Assembly (NCBI GenBank): GCA_964447175.1
Contig: CAYURP010000003.1
Location: forward strand, 1-64,000
From: CAYURP01 sp964447175
GTDB taxonomy: Bacteria; Zixibacteria; MSB-5A5; SM23-73-2
Length of the DNA: 64,000 bases
Direction of reading: 5' to 3'
Made by a program: the position numbers and the translations under genes. Position 1 is the first letter of the stretch; the number at the start of each line of letters is the position of its first letter. The notes beneath the pieces were generated by a model that searched no databases, was not told the DNA's origin, and was given only the letters and a program-made list of their open reading frames with translations. This document shows positions 16,551 through 24,837 of the stretch, one piece after another.

Positions 16551-19481
16551 ATGATCGGTAAGACTGTTTCACATTATCGAATTTTGGATAAATTGGGCGA
16601 AGGTGGGATGGGTGTAGTTTATAAGGCTGAGGACATCAAGCTGGAGCGTCTGGTGGCTTTGAAGTTTTTGCCCCAGCATCTGACCACTGATCCCGTGGAA
16701 AAAGAGAGATTTGTGCATGAAGCCAAAGCAGCCTCCGCTTTAAACCATCCTAACATTGCCACCATTTACGAGATAGATGAATTTGAGGGGCAGATGTTTA
16801 TGGCTATGGAATACGTTGAGGGAAACACTCTAAAACAAACAATAGGAAAAGAGCTCCTTCCCATAAAAGAGGTTTTAGACATTGGAATTCAGATATGCGA
16901 AGGGCTGAATATGGCTCATGAGAAGGGGATCGTGCACCGGGATATCAAGTCATCCAATATTATGCTTACCTCCCGGGACCAGGTTAAGATAATGGATTTC
17001 GGTTTAGCCAAATTAAAGGGAGCCAAAGAGGGGACTGATACTCGCTCAACCCTGGGCACAGCTGCCTATATGTCACCGGAACAAGCCCAGGGTGAGGAGG
17101 TGGACCAGAAATCGGATATCTTTTCCTGTGGTGTGGTTTTATATGAGCTTCTAACAGGACGCTTACCCTTTATGGGCGAACATCAAGCGGCTATCATCTA
17201 TTCTATAATAAATGAGGAACCTCAATCTGTGGTCCGTTTTAACAATCAGGTTTCAGCCCGGCTGGAGGATATGGTCTTCAAGGCATTAGCCAAAGACAAA
17301 AGGGAAAGGTATCAGCACATAGATGATCTTCTGGCGGACTTAAGACGGGAGAAAAAGAGCCTGGAATATGTCAAAACCGATAGGCTTACTCGAGAGGTAG
17401 TAACACCGAAACCTAAGAGAAAGCTTCTCCCCTTCTTGGTTCCTGCTTCAATAGTTTTTGTGATTGCTTTGCTTTTGCTGATTCTTAAACCTTTCCAGCT
17501 GATTGTAGTCCCTGAAGAGAAAGCAGTTGCAGAAGAGAACACCTTAGCCATAATGTATTTTGAGAATTTGAAGGATAAGGAGGATAAGGATAAAATCGGT
17601 GAGATGGTCTCCGAGCTTTTGATCACCGACCTGTCGGAATCTCAATACATGCGGGTGGTATCCAGCCAGAGGCTTTTTGATATTTTCAGGATGATGGGAA
17701 AAAAAGCAGCCAAAGTCATAGATAAAACAGTAGCTTCAGAGGTAGCTCAAAAGGCAGGGGCAAAATACATGCTTTTGGGCAAGATATTGTCAACCCAACC
17801 GGATTTGATCATCACCTCCCAGCTGGTGGACGTCCAGACCGGAAATGTGACTGCCTCCCAGAGAATATCCGGACCTGATGGTGCAAACATCTTTGCCTTA
17901 GTAGACAATCTCTCCGATGAGGTAAAGAAAGACCTGGAACTGCCCACTATGGAACGAAAAGAAGAGGAAAAGTCGGTTGCAGACATAACCACCCATTCGC
18001 CTGAAGCGTTAAGGCTTTATCTGGAGGGATACGATCTTTTTAGAAAAATCTATATGAAAGAGGCAGCGGAGAAATTCCAGGAGGCAATCAAAATAGATTC
18101 CACCTTTGCCAGTGCCTATCTGAAATTAGCCTTTTGCTATTCCGGCCTTCACGATGAGGTAACAGCAAGGGCATATGTGGAGAAAGCAGCTAAGTTTTCT
18201 CACAAAGTGTCGAGAAAAGAGAAATTTTTGATCGATGCTTTTCATCAACTGTTCCAATCGAAATATCAGGAGGCAAGAAAGATCTTGCAAGAGATGGTAA
18301 AGCTTTATCCTGACGAGAAGCTGGCTTACGAAAATCTGGCTATGGTAAATCGGCTGATGAAGAATTACCAGGAGGCTATAGCTGGTTACAATAAAGTTAT
18401 TGAGCTTGACTCTTTGAGCAAAGATGCATACAATACTCTGGCTTACACATATGCTGCAGCCGGTCAGTACGATGAAGCCATCAAATCTATTAATAAATAT
18501 ATCGAATTAGCCCCAGATGAAGCCAACCCTTATGATACCAGGGGAGACATCTATGCTCACCATGCTGAGGTGGATCAAGCCATAGAATCTTATAACAAAG
18601 CCTTAGAAATCAAACCTGATTTTGAAGCCAGCATTGAGAAACTGGGGTTGATGTATCTTTACAAAAGAGAGTATGATAAAGCGGAGAGATACCTTTTGAG
18701 GTACGGAGAAGTTGGTGGAAAAGGGGACAGATCGTTATCTAGATTAGACCTGGCTCTTATTCCCCTGTCTCAGGGTAAATACGATCTGGCTGTGAATAGA
18801 TTACAACAGGGTATCACATCCGATGAGCTGGAAATAATGCAATTACAAGAGCTTGAGAAGCATTACTATTTGGCTGAGATCCATATAGAGAGACGGGAAT
18901 TTGAAAAAGCTCTTGAAAATGGAAGGAAAATGATTGAATTGATCAAAGAGACTTTTCCGGAGAACATCTACTATGTTAAAGCTGGGTACGGAATAATTCT
19001 GGTTTTAGCCGGTCAAACAGGTAGCGCGATGAAAATCTCAAATGAAATTAGACAGGAAATAAAAGATAAAACCGAAACCGAGAAATCTCAATTTTATCTA
19101 TTGGAATACTTGATAAAGTATCACAGAGGAGAAACCAACCAGGCTTTAAAGGGAATGGCTGAGCTGGCAAAAAGGGAGAGAAACGATTTCCAGATAAGAT
19201 TCTGGCTGGCGAAAATCTATCTAGAAATGGACATGATAGGTGAAGCGGTTAAGGAATTTGAAGAATTAGCTAATTTTAACATACTAAGCAGTGTAAAAAA
19301 TCCTATCTTCTCCTCCAAGATTCCCTACTTTTTAGGAATCTCTTATGAAAAATCAGGTTGGAATCAGAAAGCAATGGAAAAATATGAAGAATATCTCGAA
19401 ACGATGAAGGACGCTGACCCGGGAATACCTGAGGTTCAGGATACAAAAGAGAGGGTGGATAAGTTAAAAGTGGAAAGTTAA
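16551..19481 (+). CDS. Transmembrane Ser/Thr protein kinase with TPR sensor region
   Basis: A 976-residue Pkn-type kinase. The kinase domain (about 1-265) starts at the family-typical MIGKTVSHYRILDKLGEGGMGVV, which decides the start. It has Lys in VALKFL, HRDIKSSN as the catalytic loop, DFGLAK and the SPEQAQG activation-end motif. A single membrane helix (about 295-317) is followed by a FlgO/CsgG-like domain (LAIMYFENL...MVSELLITDLSESQYMRVVSSQRLFDI). At least eight TPR units then run to the C-terminus. Such kinases phosphorylate target proteins on sensing envelope signals. Which substrate it acts on is unknown; a SpoIIE-type phosphatase lies next to it on the opposite strand. Confidence 0.85.
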   Translation: MIGKTVSHYRILDKLGEGGMGVVYKAEDIKLERLVALKFLPQHLTTDPVEKERFVHEAKAASALNHPNIATIYEIDEFEGQMFMAMEYVEGNTLKQTIGKELLPIKEVLDIGIQICEGLNMAHEKGIVHRDIKSSNIMLTSRDQVKIMDFGLAKLKGAKEGTDTRSTLGTAAYMSPEQAQGEEVDQKSDIFSCGVVLYELLTGRLPFMGEHQAAIIYSIINEEPQSVVRFNNQVSARLEDMVFKALAKDKRERYQHIDDLLADLRREKKSLEYVKTDRLTREVVTPKPKRKLLPFLVPASIVFVIALLLLILKPFQLIVVPEEKAVAEENTLAIMYFENLKDKEDKDKIGEMVSELLITDLSESQYMRVVSSQRLFDIFRMMGKKAAKVIDKTVASEVAQKAGAKYMLLGKILSTQPDLIITSQLVDVQTGNVTASQRISGPDGANIFALVDNLSDEVKKDLELPTMERKEEEKSVADITTHSPEALRLYLEGYDLFRKIYMKEAAEKFQEAIKIDSTFASAYLKLAFCYSGLHDEVTARAYVEKAAKFSHKVSRKEKFLIDAFHQLFQSKYQEARKILQEMVKLYPDEKLAYENLAMVNRLMKNYQEAIAGYNKVIELDSLSKDAYNTLAYTYAAAGQYDEAIKSINKYIELAPDEANPYDTRGDIYAHHAEVDQAIESYNKALEIKPDFEASIEKLGLMYLYKREYDKAERYLLRYGEVGGKGDRSLSRLDLALIPLSQGKYDLAVNRLQQGITSDELEIMQLQELEKHYYLAEIHIERREFEKALENGRKMIELIKETFPENIYYVKAGYGIILVLAGQTGSAMKISNEIRQEIKDKTETEKSQFYLLEYLIKYHRGETNQALKGMAELAKRERNDFQIRFWLAKIYLEMDMIGEAVKEFEELANFNILSSVKNPIFSSKIPYFLGISYEKSGWNQKAMEKYEEYLETMKDADPGIPEVQDTKERVDKLKVES

Positions 19482-19547
19482 TAGTAGGGGCATATTGCCA
19501 TACGCCTCTAAAATTTTATGAAATTTGATATTTTTATAGCGGGCAGG

Positions 19548-20816
19548 TCAGGTTTTTATTAAAACCAGGGTTATATCATCACTTTGAGGTAAACTTCCCT
19601 GAAAGGAAAGCACATCATCCACGATCTTCTGGGAGATCTCCTGGGCTGAGTTTCCTTGATTATCTTTGAGAAGCCGCAAAAGCTTTTGCTCCTCAAACAT
19701 CTCATTTTTTTCGTTGGCCGCCTCGGTTATGCCATCAGTATATAAAAGGATCAGATTACCCGATTTAAGCTCTACAGTTTCCTCTTCATATAGCGAATTG
19801 TTAAGCGGGCCCAAAACTATTCCACCCTTTTCCAGTGTTTTTACATTACCATCTTCCTTCAGAAGAAATGGGTAGTTATGTCCGGCATTGGTATAGGTAA
19901 AGGTTTTGTCTTGTGTATCCAGAATACCATAAAAAAGGGTAATAAATTTACCCATTTCCATAAAATTGCACATAGTGAAGTTAACCTTAGCAATCGTATC
20001 CTTGACACTGTGGTTGGTCAAGGCTTGACCTCGCAAGCAGGCATGAAGATTTGACATCAAAAGGGCTGCCGGGGTTCCTTTTCCGGACACGTCTGCTATG
20101 GCTATTCCCAGATGAGAATCATCAATGCGGATGAAGTCATAGTAGTCGCCACCCACCTCTTTAGCCGGGATGGAGTATCCGTAAATCTCAACTCCTTCAA
20201 TTTCCGGAATCTTCTTGGGTAAAAGGGATTGCTGAATCTGGCGGGCTACTTTCAAATCCTCCTCTAAATCTATTAGCTTACGCTCCTCCTCATAAAGACG
20301 GGCACTCTCTATGGTTTGAGCTGATTGAATGGCAATGATCGATAATAGCCTTAAATCCTCCTGAGTGAAATCCACTCCCTTTTTGTTAAATAAAGAGATG
20401 TGACCGATCATCTTGTTTTTCACCTTAAGAGGAACCGACAGGATGGATTTGATCTTTCCGGATTCCAGACTTATTCCCGCAAACCGGGCATCTGAGCTGA
20501 TATCGTTTATCAGAAGGGGCTTTTGGTTTTTGAGCATCCAGCCGGTCAGGCTCATTCCCAGCCTGTAAGGAATGTTGTCCGGCTTTTTGTCCATTACCCG
20601 CACAAAGGTCTTAAGCGGTTCGGACTGATCCTCCTTAAGCAGAGTTACCGCACCCTGTTCTACTCCGATGCGGTTGATACATTTTGATACTATAAGCTTG
20701 TTGATTTCCTCCACCTTCATCGTGGAGCTGATAGCCACAGCGATTTCATTTAAAGTGGAAAGCTCCTCAACAGCGCTTTTTAATCTAAGGTTCTCCTCTT
20801 CCAAATTCCTGCTCAT
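19548..20816 (-). CDS. GAF-SpoIIE (PP2C-type) phosphatase, RsbU-like
   Basis: A 422-residue signalling phosphatase. It has a short N-terminal coiled coil (1-30), a GAF domain (about 30-175) and a linker helix EERKLIDLEEDLKVARQIQQSLLP. The PP2C/SpoIIE domain shows metal-binding acids in GGDYYDF, DVSGKG, DGITEA and the final SDDITLVLIKT. RsbU-type enzymes dephosphorylate anti-anti-sigma factors, turning on stress or sporulation sigma factors. No anti-sigma pair is adjacent. GGAGG precedes the ATG. It converges on the kinase gene, with only 66 bp between their 3' ends, so the two may belong to one signalling theme without being an operon. Confidence 0.88.
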   Translation of the reverse strand: MSRNLEEENLRLKSAVEELSTLNEIAVAISSTMKVEEINKLIVSKCINRIGVEQGAVTLLKEDQSEPLKTFVRVMDKKPDNIPYRLGMSLTGWMLKNQKPLLINDISSDARFAGISLESGKIKSILSVPLKVKNKMIGHISLFNKKGVDFTQEDLRLLSIIAIQSAQTIESARLYEEERKLIDLEEDLKVARQIQQSLLPKKIPEIEGVEIYGYSIPAKEVGGDYYDFIRIDDSHLGIAIADVSGKGTPAALLMSNLHACLRGQALTNHSVKDTIAKVNFTMCNFMEMGKFITLFYGILDTQDKTFTYTNAGHNYPFLLKEDGNVKTLEKGGIVLGPLNNSLYEEETVELKSGNLILLYTDGITEAANEKNEMFEEQKLLRLLKDNQGNSAQEISQKIVDDVLSFQGSLPQSDDITLVLIKT

Positions 20817-20994
20817 AAGTCCTCCAATTAAACAAATATATATAAAATGAGCCTTTTAGCAAGAAAAAAGTAACTCATAATTAGGATTTTTAAACGAAAA
20901 AATCCTTTACCTTGGTGCCATAGCAATACCTACCAGGTGTCTTTGTTACCCTTGGGCTATTTGAAAAACCTGTCCAAGCTCTTTAAAAATTAAG

Positions 20995-21023
20995 TTGACA
21001 TTTTTCCCTTCAGCCCTTATATT
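20995..21023 (+). promoter_or_regulatory. Promoter of leader ORF and beta-helix protein
   Basis: TTGACA (20995-21000), 17-bp spacer, TATATT (21018-21023). Transcription would begin near 21030, about 48 nt before the small leader frame. Confidence 0.7.
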
Positions 21024-21077
21024 ATTTTTGAAGTTGAAAGATTACCACCCAAGTCTTTGCGTCATGATAGAAAAGGG

Positions 21078-21176
21078 ATGAAAAAGCTACTTCTTATTAT
21101 CCTAATCTTGACTCACTCGCTCTGCTTTGCTGACATTCATTCTTTGGCACAGCTATACCCGGAGAGGAGAAGATGA
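21078..21176 (+). CDS. 32-residue signal-peptide-like leader frame
   Basis: ATG at 21078 opens a 32-codon frame with a Lys-Lys start and a hydrophobic core (LLLIILILTHSLCFA), ending in PERRR. Its TGA overlaps the ATG of the beta-helix gene (ATGA, 4-bp overlap), so it could couple translation of that gene. It looks like a signal peptide with a clear AxA-less cleavage site and almost no mature part. It may be a remnant of a truncated exported protein or a real leader peptide. There is a GGG-rich stretch directly before the ATG but no well-spaced Shine-Dalgarno, hence the low confidence. Confidence 0.35.
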   Translation: MKKLLLIILILTHSLCFADIHSLAQLYPERRR

Positions 21177-22951
21177 AAAAGATATTGGTTTTAATCTTTA
21201 TTTTTGAATTTTCAGTTTTGAATTTTGCTTTTTCTGATACGCATTATGTGTCTAAGACTGGTTTGGCGACTTATCCTTATACTTCCTGGGAGACTGCGGC
21301 GGATTCCATAATGCAGGCCATGACGGCAGCTGATCCAGGCGATACGGTCCTGGTTGGAGCCGGTGATTATTATCCTGATACCACCATTGTGATGAAGGAT
21401 TCAGTAAGCCTGATCGGTGCAGGTATGGATTCCACAAGGATTCAAGGCAGTCCAAGTTTTGCTATTGTTATCTCATTGGCAAAGGGCTCAATAGTAACAG
21501 GATTTCATATAAAGGGAGGAGGGAGTCTTGCAGGTATTCACGGATTTGTGCTCAAAGGAGCAATAGAGACGATTGACAATAATAAGATCACAAATTGTCT
21601 TTTTGGAATAGACTTAGGAGATGCTTCAATCATAATTCAAAACAACATAATATCTGACTGTGACGCAGGTGTGGGGATAGCCTACGGTTTCGAGTATCAT
21701 ATTACCAATAACACTTTTTTCAGGAGCAATCCAGCTGTGTTTTTTGGACCTGTTCAGTCATTAGTGATTGTAACCAATAATGTGATCGACGGCACAGACG
21801 AACCGGCGGGTGAGGGGCTTGATTTGAGCTTCAACGCTGGTTCAACTTTTTGTGCTAACAACATAGTGTATACAGCTGACACAAAAGTATATGATGGTAT
21901 ATATTTCAGGTCAATCACAGGGGAGATTCGTAATAATACAGCACTCAACTTCAAATGGAATGGTATAGACGCTGCTACATACGGTCACTTATCAGTGGTT
22001 AATAACATTACGGTGAAAAATAAAGTTGGTATCATTATTGAAAATCCCTTATATGATATATACGGGACAACTCGTCTCAGACTCTTATATAATGATAGCT
22101 GGGGGAATACTGAGGCAGACACGTTCATAGGAAGTGGAGTAATCAGAGATTCCACTGCAGGGAATATCTTTGCTGATCCTATGTTTGCGGATTCGTTCGA
22201 TTTTCATTTGCAGAAATACTCTCGTTGCATAGATGCAGGAGATCCGAGCTTAAAGGATCCTGATTCCTCTCGCTCAGATATTGGAGGTTACGGAGGACCT
22301 CTGGGTCAATCTTATGCATATCTGGATCTGCCTCCCAAAGCACCTGATAGCCTGGAAGCTTCCTTTGACAGCATTGCCATAACCTTGTCCTGGAAAGCAA
22401 ACACAGAAGCTGATCTTTCTCATTATATAGTTTATAAAGACACATTGTTTAACTTTCAACCGGATACTTTCAAAATAGTGGGTATCTTTTCCAAGGATAC
22501 TACTTTTTTCCAAGACTATGACTGGGAGCTGGGAAGAACTTATTATTATAAAGTCTCAGCTTATGATTTAACCGGAAATGAGAGCCCTTATTCAGAGGAG
22601 CTGGAGATAACAGCTACCGATGTTCCCTTCTCAGATGAGATAAAAGTTGACATCAAAAAACTAAAATTAGCTCAGAACTATCCTAATCCTTTTAATCCCA
22701 CAACGGTTATCTATTACTATCTGCCCGACATTGGCTATCAGCCAGCGGAGGTGGAGTTGACCATTTACAATGTTTTAGGTTCTAAGGTCAGGACACTGGT
22801 AAAAGAAAGGCAACATCCTGGTGAATACCGGGTGATCTGGGATGGAAAGAATGATCAAGGAAAGGATCTTGCGTCCGGAGTTTATTTCTACCAATTGAAA
22901 GTCAGTGGGATTCCTTTTGTTGAAGGCAAAAAGATGGTGCTGGTGAGATAA
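21173..22951 (+). CDS. Secreted parallel beta-helix protein with FN3-like and C-terminal sorting domain
   Basis: A 592-residue exported protein. A signal peptide (MKKILVLIFIFEFSVLNFAFS) leads into a right-handed beta-helix of about 330 residues with repeated NNxI/ITNxT turns (for example ITNNTFFRSNPAV, SVVNNITVKNKVGI), as in pectate-lyase-like and NosD-type folds. A fibronectin-III-like domain follows (APDSLEASFDSIAITLSWKAN...). The C-terminus is the FCB sorting module: LAQNYPNPFNPTTVIYYYLP...YNVLGSKVRTL...GVYFYQLKVSG. Some family members cut or bind polysaccharides; no catalytic residues could be assigned. It is probably surface-exposed or secreted. Confidence 0.82.
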   Translation: MKKILVLIFIFEFSVLNFAFSDTHYVSKTGLATYPYTSWETAADSIMQAMTAADPGDTVLVGAGDYYPDTTIVMKDSVSLIGAGMDSTRIQGSPSFAIVISLAKGSIVTGFHIKGGGSLAGIHGFVLKGAIETIDNNKITNCLFGIDLGDASIIIQNNIISDCDAGVGIAYGFEYHITNNTFFRSNPAVFFGPVQSLVIVTNNVIDGTDEPAGEGLDLSFNAGSTFCANNIVYTADTKVYDGIYFRSITGEIRNNTALNFKWNGIDAATYGHLSVVNNITVKNKVGIIIENPLYDIYGTTRLRLLYNDSWGNTEADTFIGSGVIRDSTAGNIFADPMFADSFDFHLQKYSRCIDAGDPSLKDPDSSRSDIGGYGGPLGQSYAYLDLPPKAPDSLEASFDSIAITLSWKANTEADLSHYIVYKDTLFNFQPDTFKIVGIFSKDTTFFQDYDWELGRTYYYKVSAYDLTGNESPYSEELEITATDVPFSDEIKVDIKKLKLAQNYPNPFNPTTVIYYYLPDIGYQPAEVELTIYNVLGSKVRTLVKERQHPGEYRVIWDGKNDQGKDLASGVYFYQLKVSGIPFVEGKKMVLVR

Positions 22952-22964
22952 CCCATCCGGGTAG

Positions 22965-23032
22965 CCCAGGTTGTCCTCAACCTGGGTCAAAAAACAGCCC
23001 CGCTGGGTAGCTCAGGTTGTCCTCAACCTGAG
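22965..23032. repeat. Two paired hairpins of the CAACCTG type
   Basis: Two near-identical stem-loops in tandem: CCCAGGTTG/CAACCTGGG (22965-22986) and CTCAGGTTG/CAACCTGAG (23011-23032), both with a TCCT loop and both preceded by GGGTAG. They differ by a compensated base change (CCC...GGG to CTC...GAG), which argues that the stems matter. They follow the beta-helix gene and may end its transcript, though no T tract follows. Confidence 0.65.
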
Positions 23033-23049
23033 TGAAGCCAAAAGAAGGT

Positions 23050-23147
23050 GAGAGTAGAAAGTTGAAAGTAAAGAGTTGAGAGTAAAGAGCAAAAAAACAA
23101 AAAGTATAAAGTGTAAAGTAAAGAGTTGAAGGTATAGAGATAAAGAT
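23050..23147. repeat. Degenerate heptamer repeat array
   Basis: About 14 purine-rich heptamers in register, such as GAGAGTA, GAAAGTT, GAAAGTA, AAGAGTT, GAGAGTA, and later ATAAAGT, GTAAAGT, AAAGAGT. It fills the gap between the paired hairpins and the ribosome site of the next gene. Confidence 0.55.
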
Positions 23148-23171
23148 AAACCTTAGACATTGGAGGGTTTG

Positions 23172-24833
23172 ATGGCGGTCAAATTTAAAATCTCATTCCT
23201 GCTTTCAGTTCTGGTGTTGATTCTTATTGTGATTTTTCCGTCAGGATTGGGAGCGGAAAAGGAATTCAAGTTTGGCACCTGGACTTACGGATGGAGAGGT
23301 TTTTACCCATCTGATGATTCCTTGATGAGTACGTTAAGGTATACACTGAAGTTCAACTACCTCCAGGAAGTCTATGTAGATACACCAAGGTTTGAGGCCA
23401 TCGAACAATGTAGTCTTAAAGTCGCTTTTCAGGTCTTTGACACCAGTATCGTGGCTCCTGGCCCTTATTACTACTCCTTCACCCACTACAACATATGGGA
23501 AGCGGAAGGAAACGACGATTATCCTACTTATCTTCAGCTTACTCATAACCAGGGAAGGGAAGTGAACGATGGGGGTGTTGGCGCCTGGATGGTCAGTTCT
23601 GATTCCGGGGACGTAGCTGATACAATACAAAGTGGACCATCTTACGGACAAGATATTAAATTCTTAGGCTGGAAAGGGCCTGGTGATTTTTTCGACTATT
23701 TGGTGTCTTTCAGAATGAGGCTGGCAGGAGCAGATCCTGATACAACTGTCAATGACGCTATAGCTGTACTATCAGTAACTCAGAAAGACACTACTTCAGG
23801 TTTACACACTGTGGTTACTGACACTCTCTGGGAAAATGACTTCGCGGACACTATCAACTACATCGAAGATACCCTGACCTATAATACTCGGTATTTCTAC
23901 GACTCATTAGGTATAACAGCTCAAAAAGTGTCTGATATCGAGTTCCGAATCTACTGGTTCGGGAAAAGGGATCTTTATATTGACAAGGTGACTGTTTCTG
24001 ATGTGGAAGGTCGTGCGTTATTAGGGGGTTTACGTAATGATATAATTAAGGATCACATCTACACTTATTTCCAGAGCAGTCCTTCTCTTGATGCCTGGTA
24101 CATGAATGAGGAATTGAAGGTGAAGGAGGATATAGACTGCTTTATGCCCTGGAGATATGTGGATTCTCTACTTCATGCTGAAAACCCCAGCAAAACCGGG
24201 TTTGCTGCTATGAACGATACTTTCTCAACCAGATATTTCGTAGATCTGGTAAATCCCAAGCAGTTGCATGTGGACATTTACAGGCTCGGGAAGAGGCACA
24301 AGAAATGTGAAAATCTGGTGAACGTATCTCATTCCAGCGAAGATTTGTATGAAGATTCACTTAGTCTACAAGAGGCATGGGATGATATTATTCAGAGGTT
24401 GGATCAGTTCAGAGAATATGCAGAATCCGATAGTTTGGAGTTTACCACCACTCTTCAGGGTCACTCGCTATATTTGAGAAAGCACGATGATTATATGTAT
24501 CCACAGGACACTCTGGATTGGGATTGGAACTTGAGGGCACCAACGGGCTATGAGCTTGAGTGCATGACCAATTTAGCTATAGCTCATGGAAGCAAAGGTG
24601 TGCTCTACTGGAAATATTCAGACGGTAAAACTTACAAGGATTCAGTTCACATAATTAATGGCAGCGAAACAACAACTGTGTACGATTATCATTACCAGAC
24701 AATTAATGGTCTCACAGATGAAAACAGCGATTTAACTGAGCGTTGGTACTGGATAAGGGACAAAATTGGCCCTTATATGGAGAAGCTGTGTGAAACTTAT
24801 TATAATTTGACCTGGATGAGCTGGGTCATCTGA
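23172..24833 (+). CDS. Large secreted protein, 5' part (frameshifted)
   Basis: A 553-codon frame starting at the ATG at 23172, which has GGAGG 5-6 nt upstream. An N-terminal signal (MAVKFKISFLLSVLVLILIVIF) is followed by about 530 residues I do not recognise firmly. The segment near GHSLYLRKHDDYMYPQDTL, then ELECMTNLAIAHGSKGVLYWKYSDGKTY, has the look of a glycoside-hydrolase-like TIM barrel (a 'bed' of aromatic residues and an Ala-His-Gly-Ser-Lys-Gly turn). The frame stops at 24831 after an apparent one-base insertion. Dropping one base near 24819 reads on as LTWMAGSSDNVASIQ into the frame at 24838. Confidence 0.65.
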   Translation: MAVKFKISFLLSVLVLILIVIFPSGLGAEKEFKFGTWTYGWRGFYPSDDSLMSTLRYTLKFNYLQEVYVDTPRFEAIEQCSLKVAFQVFDTSIVAPGPYYYSFTHYNIWEAEGNDDYPTYLQLTHNQGREVNDGGVGAWMVSSDSGDVADTIQSGPSYGQDIKFLGWKGPGDFFDYLVSFRMRLAGADPDTTVNDAIAVLSVTQKDTTSGLHTVVTDTLWENDFADTINYIEDTLTYNTRYFYDSLGITAQKVSDIEFRIYWFGKRDLYIDKVTVSDVEGRALLGGLRNDIIKDHIYTYFQSSPSLDAWYMNEELKVKEDIDCFMPWRYVDSLLHAENPSKTGFAAMNDTFSTRYFVDLVNPKQLHVDIYRLGKRHKKCENLVNVSHSSEDLYEDSLSLQEAWDDIIQRLDQFREYAESDSLEFTTTLQGHSLYLRKHDDYMYPQDTLDWDWNLRAPTGYELECMTNLAIAHGSKGVLYWKYSDGKTYKDSVHIINGSETTTVYDYHYQTINGLTDENSDLTERWYWIRDKIGPYMEKLCETYYNLTWMSWVI

Positions 24834-24837
24834 TAAT

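Noticed and set aside
23050..23147. A CRISPR array
   Set aside because: The units are 7 bp and degenerate, with no spacer-sized unique sequence and no cas genes in the window.
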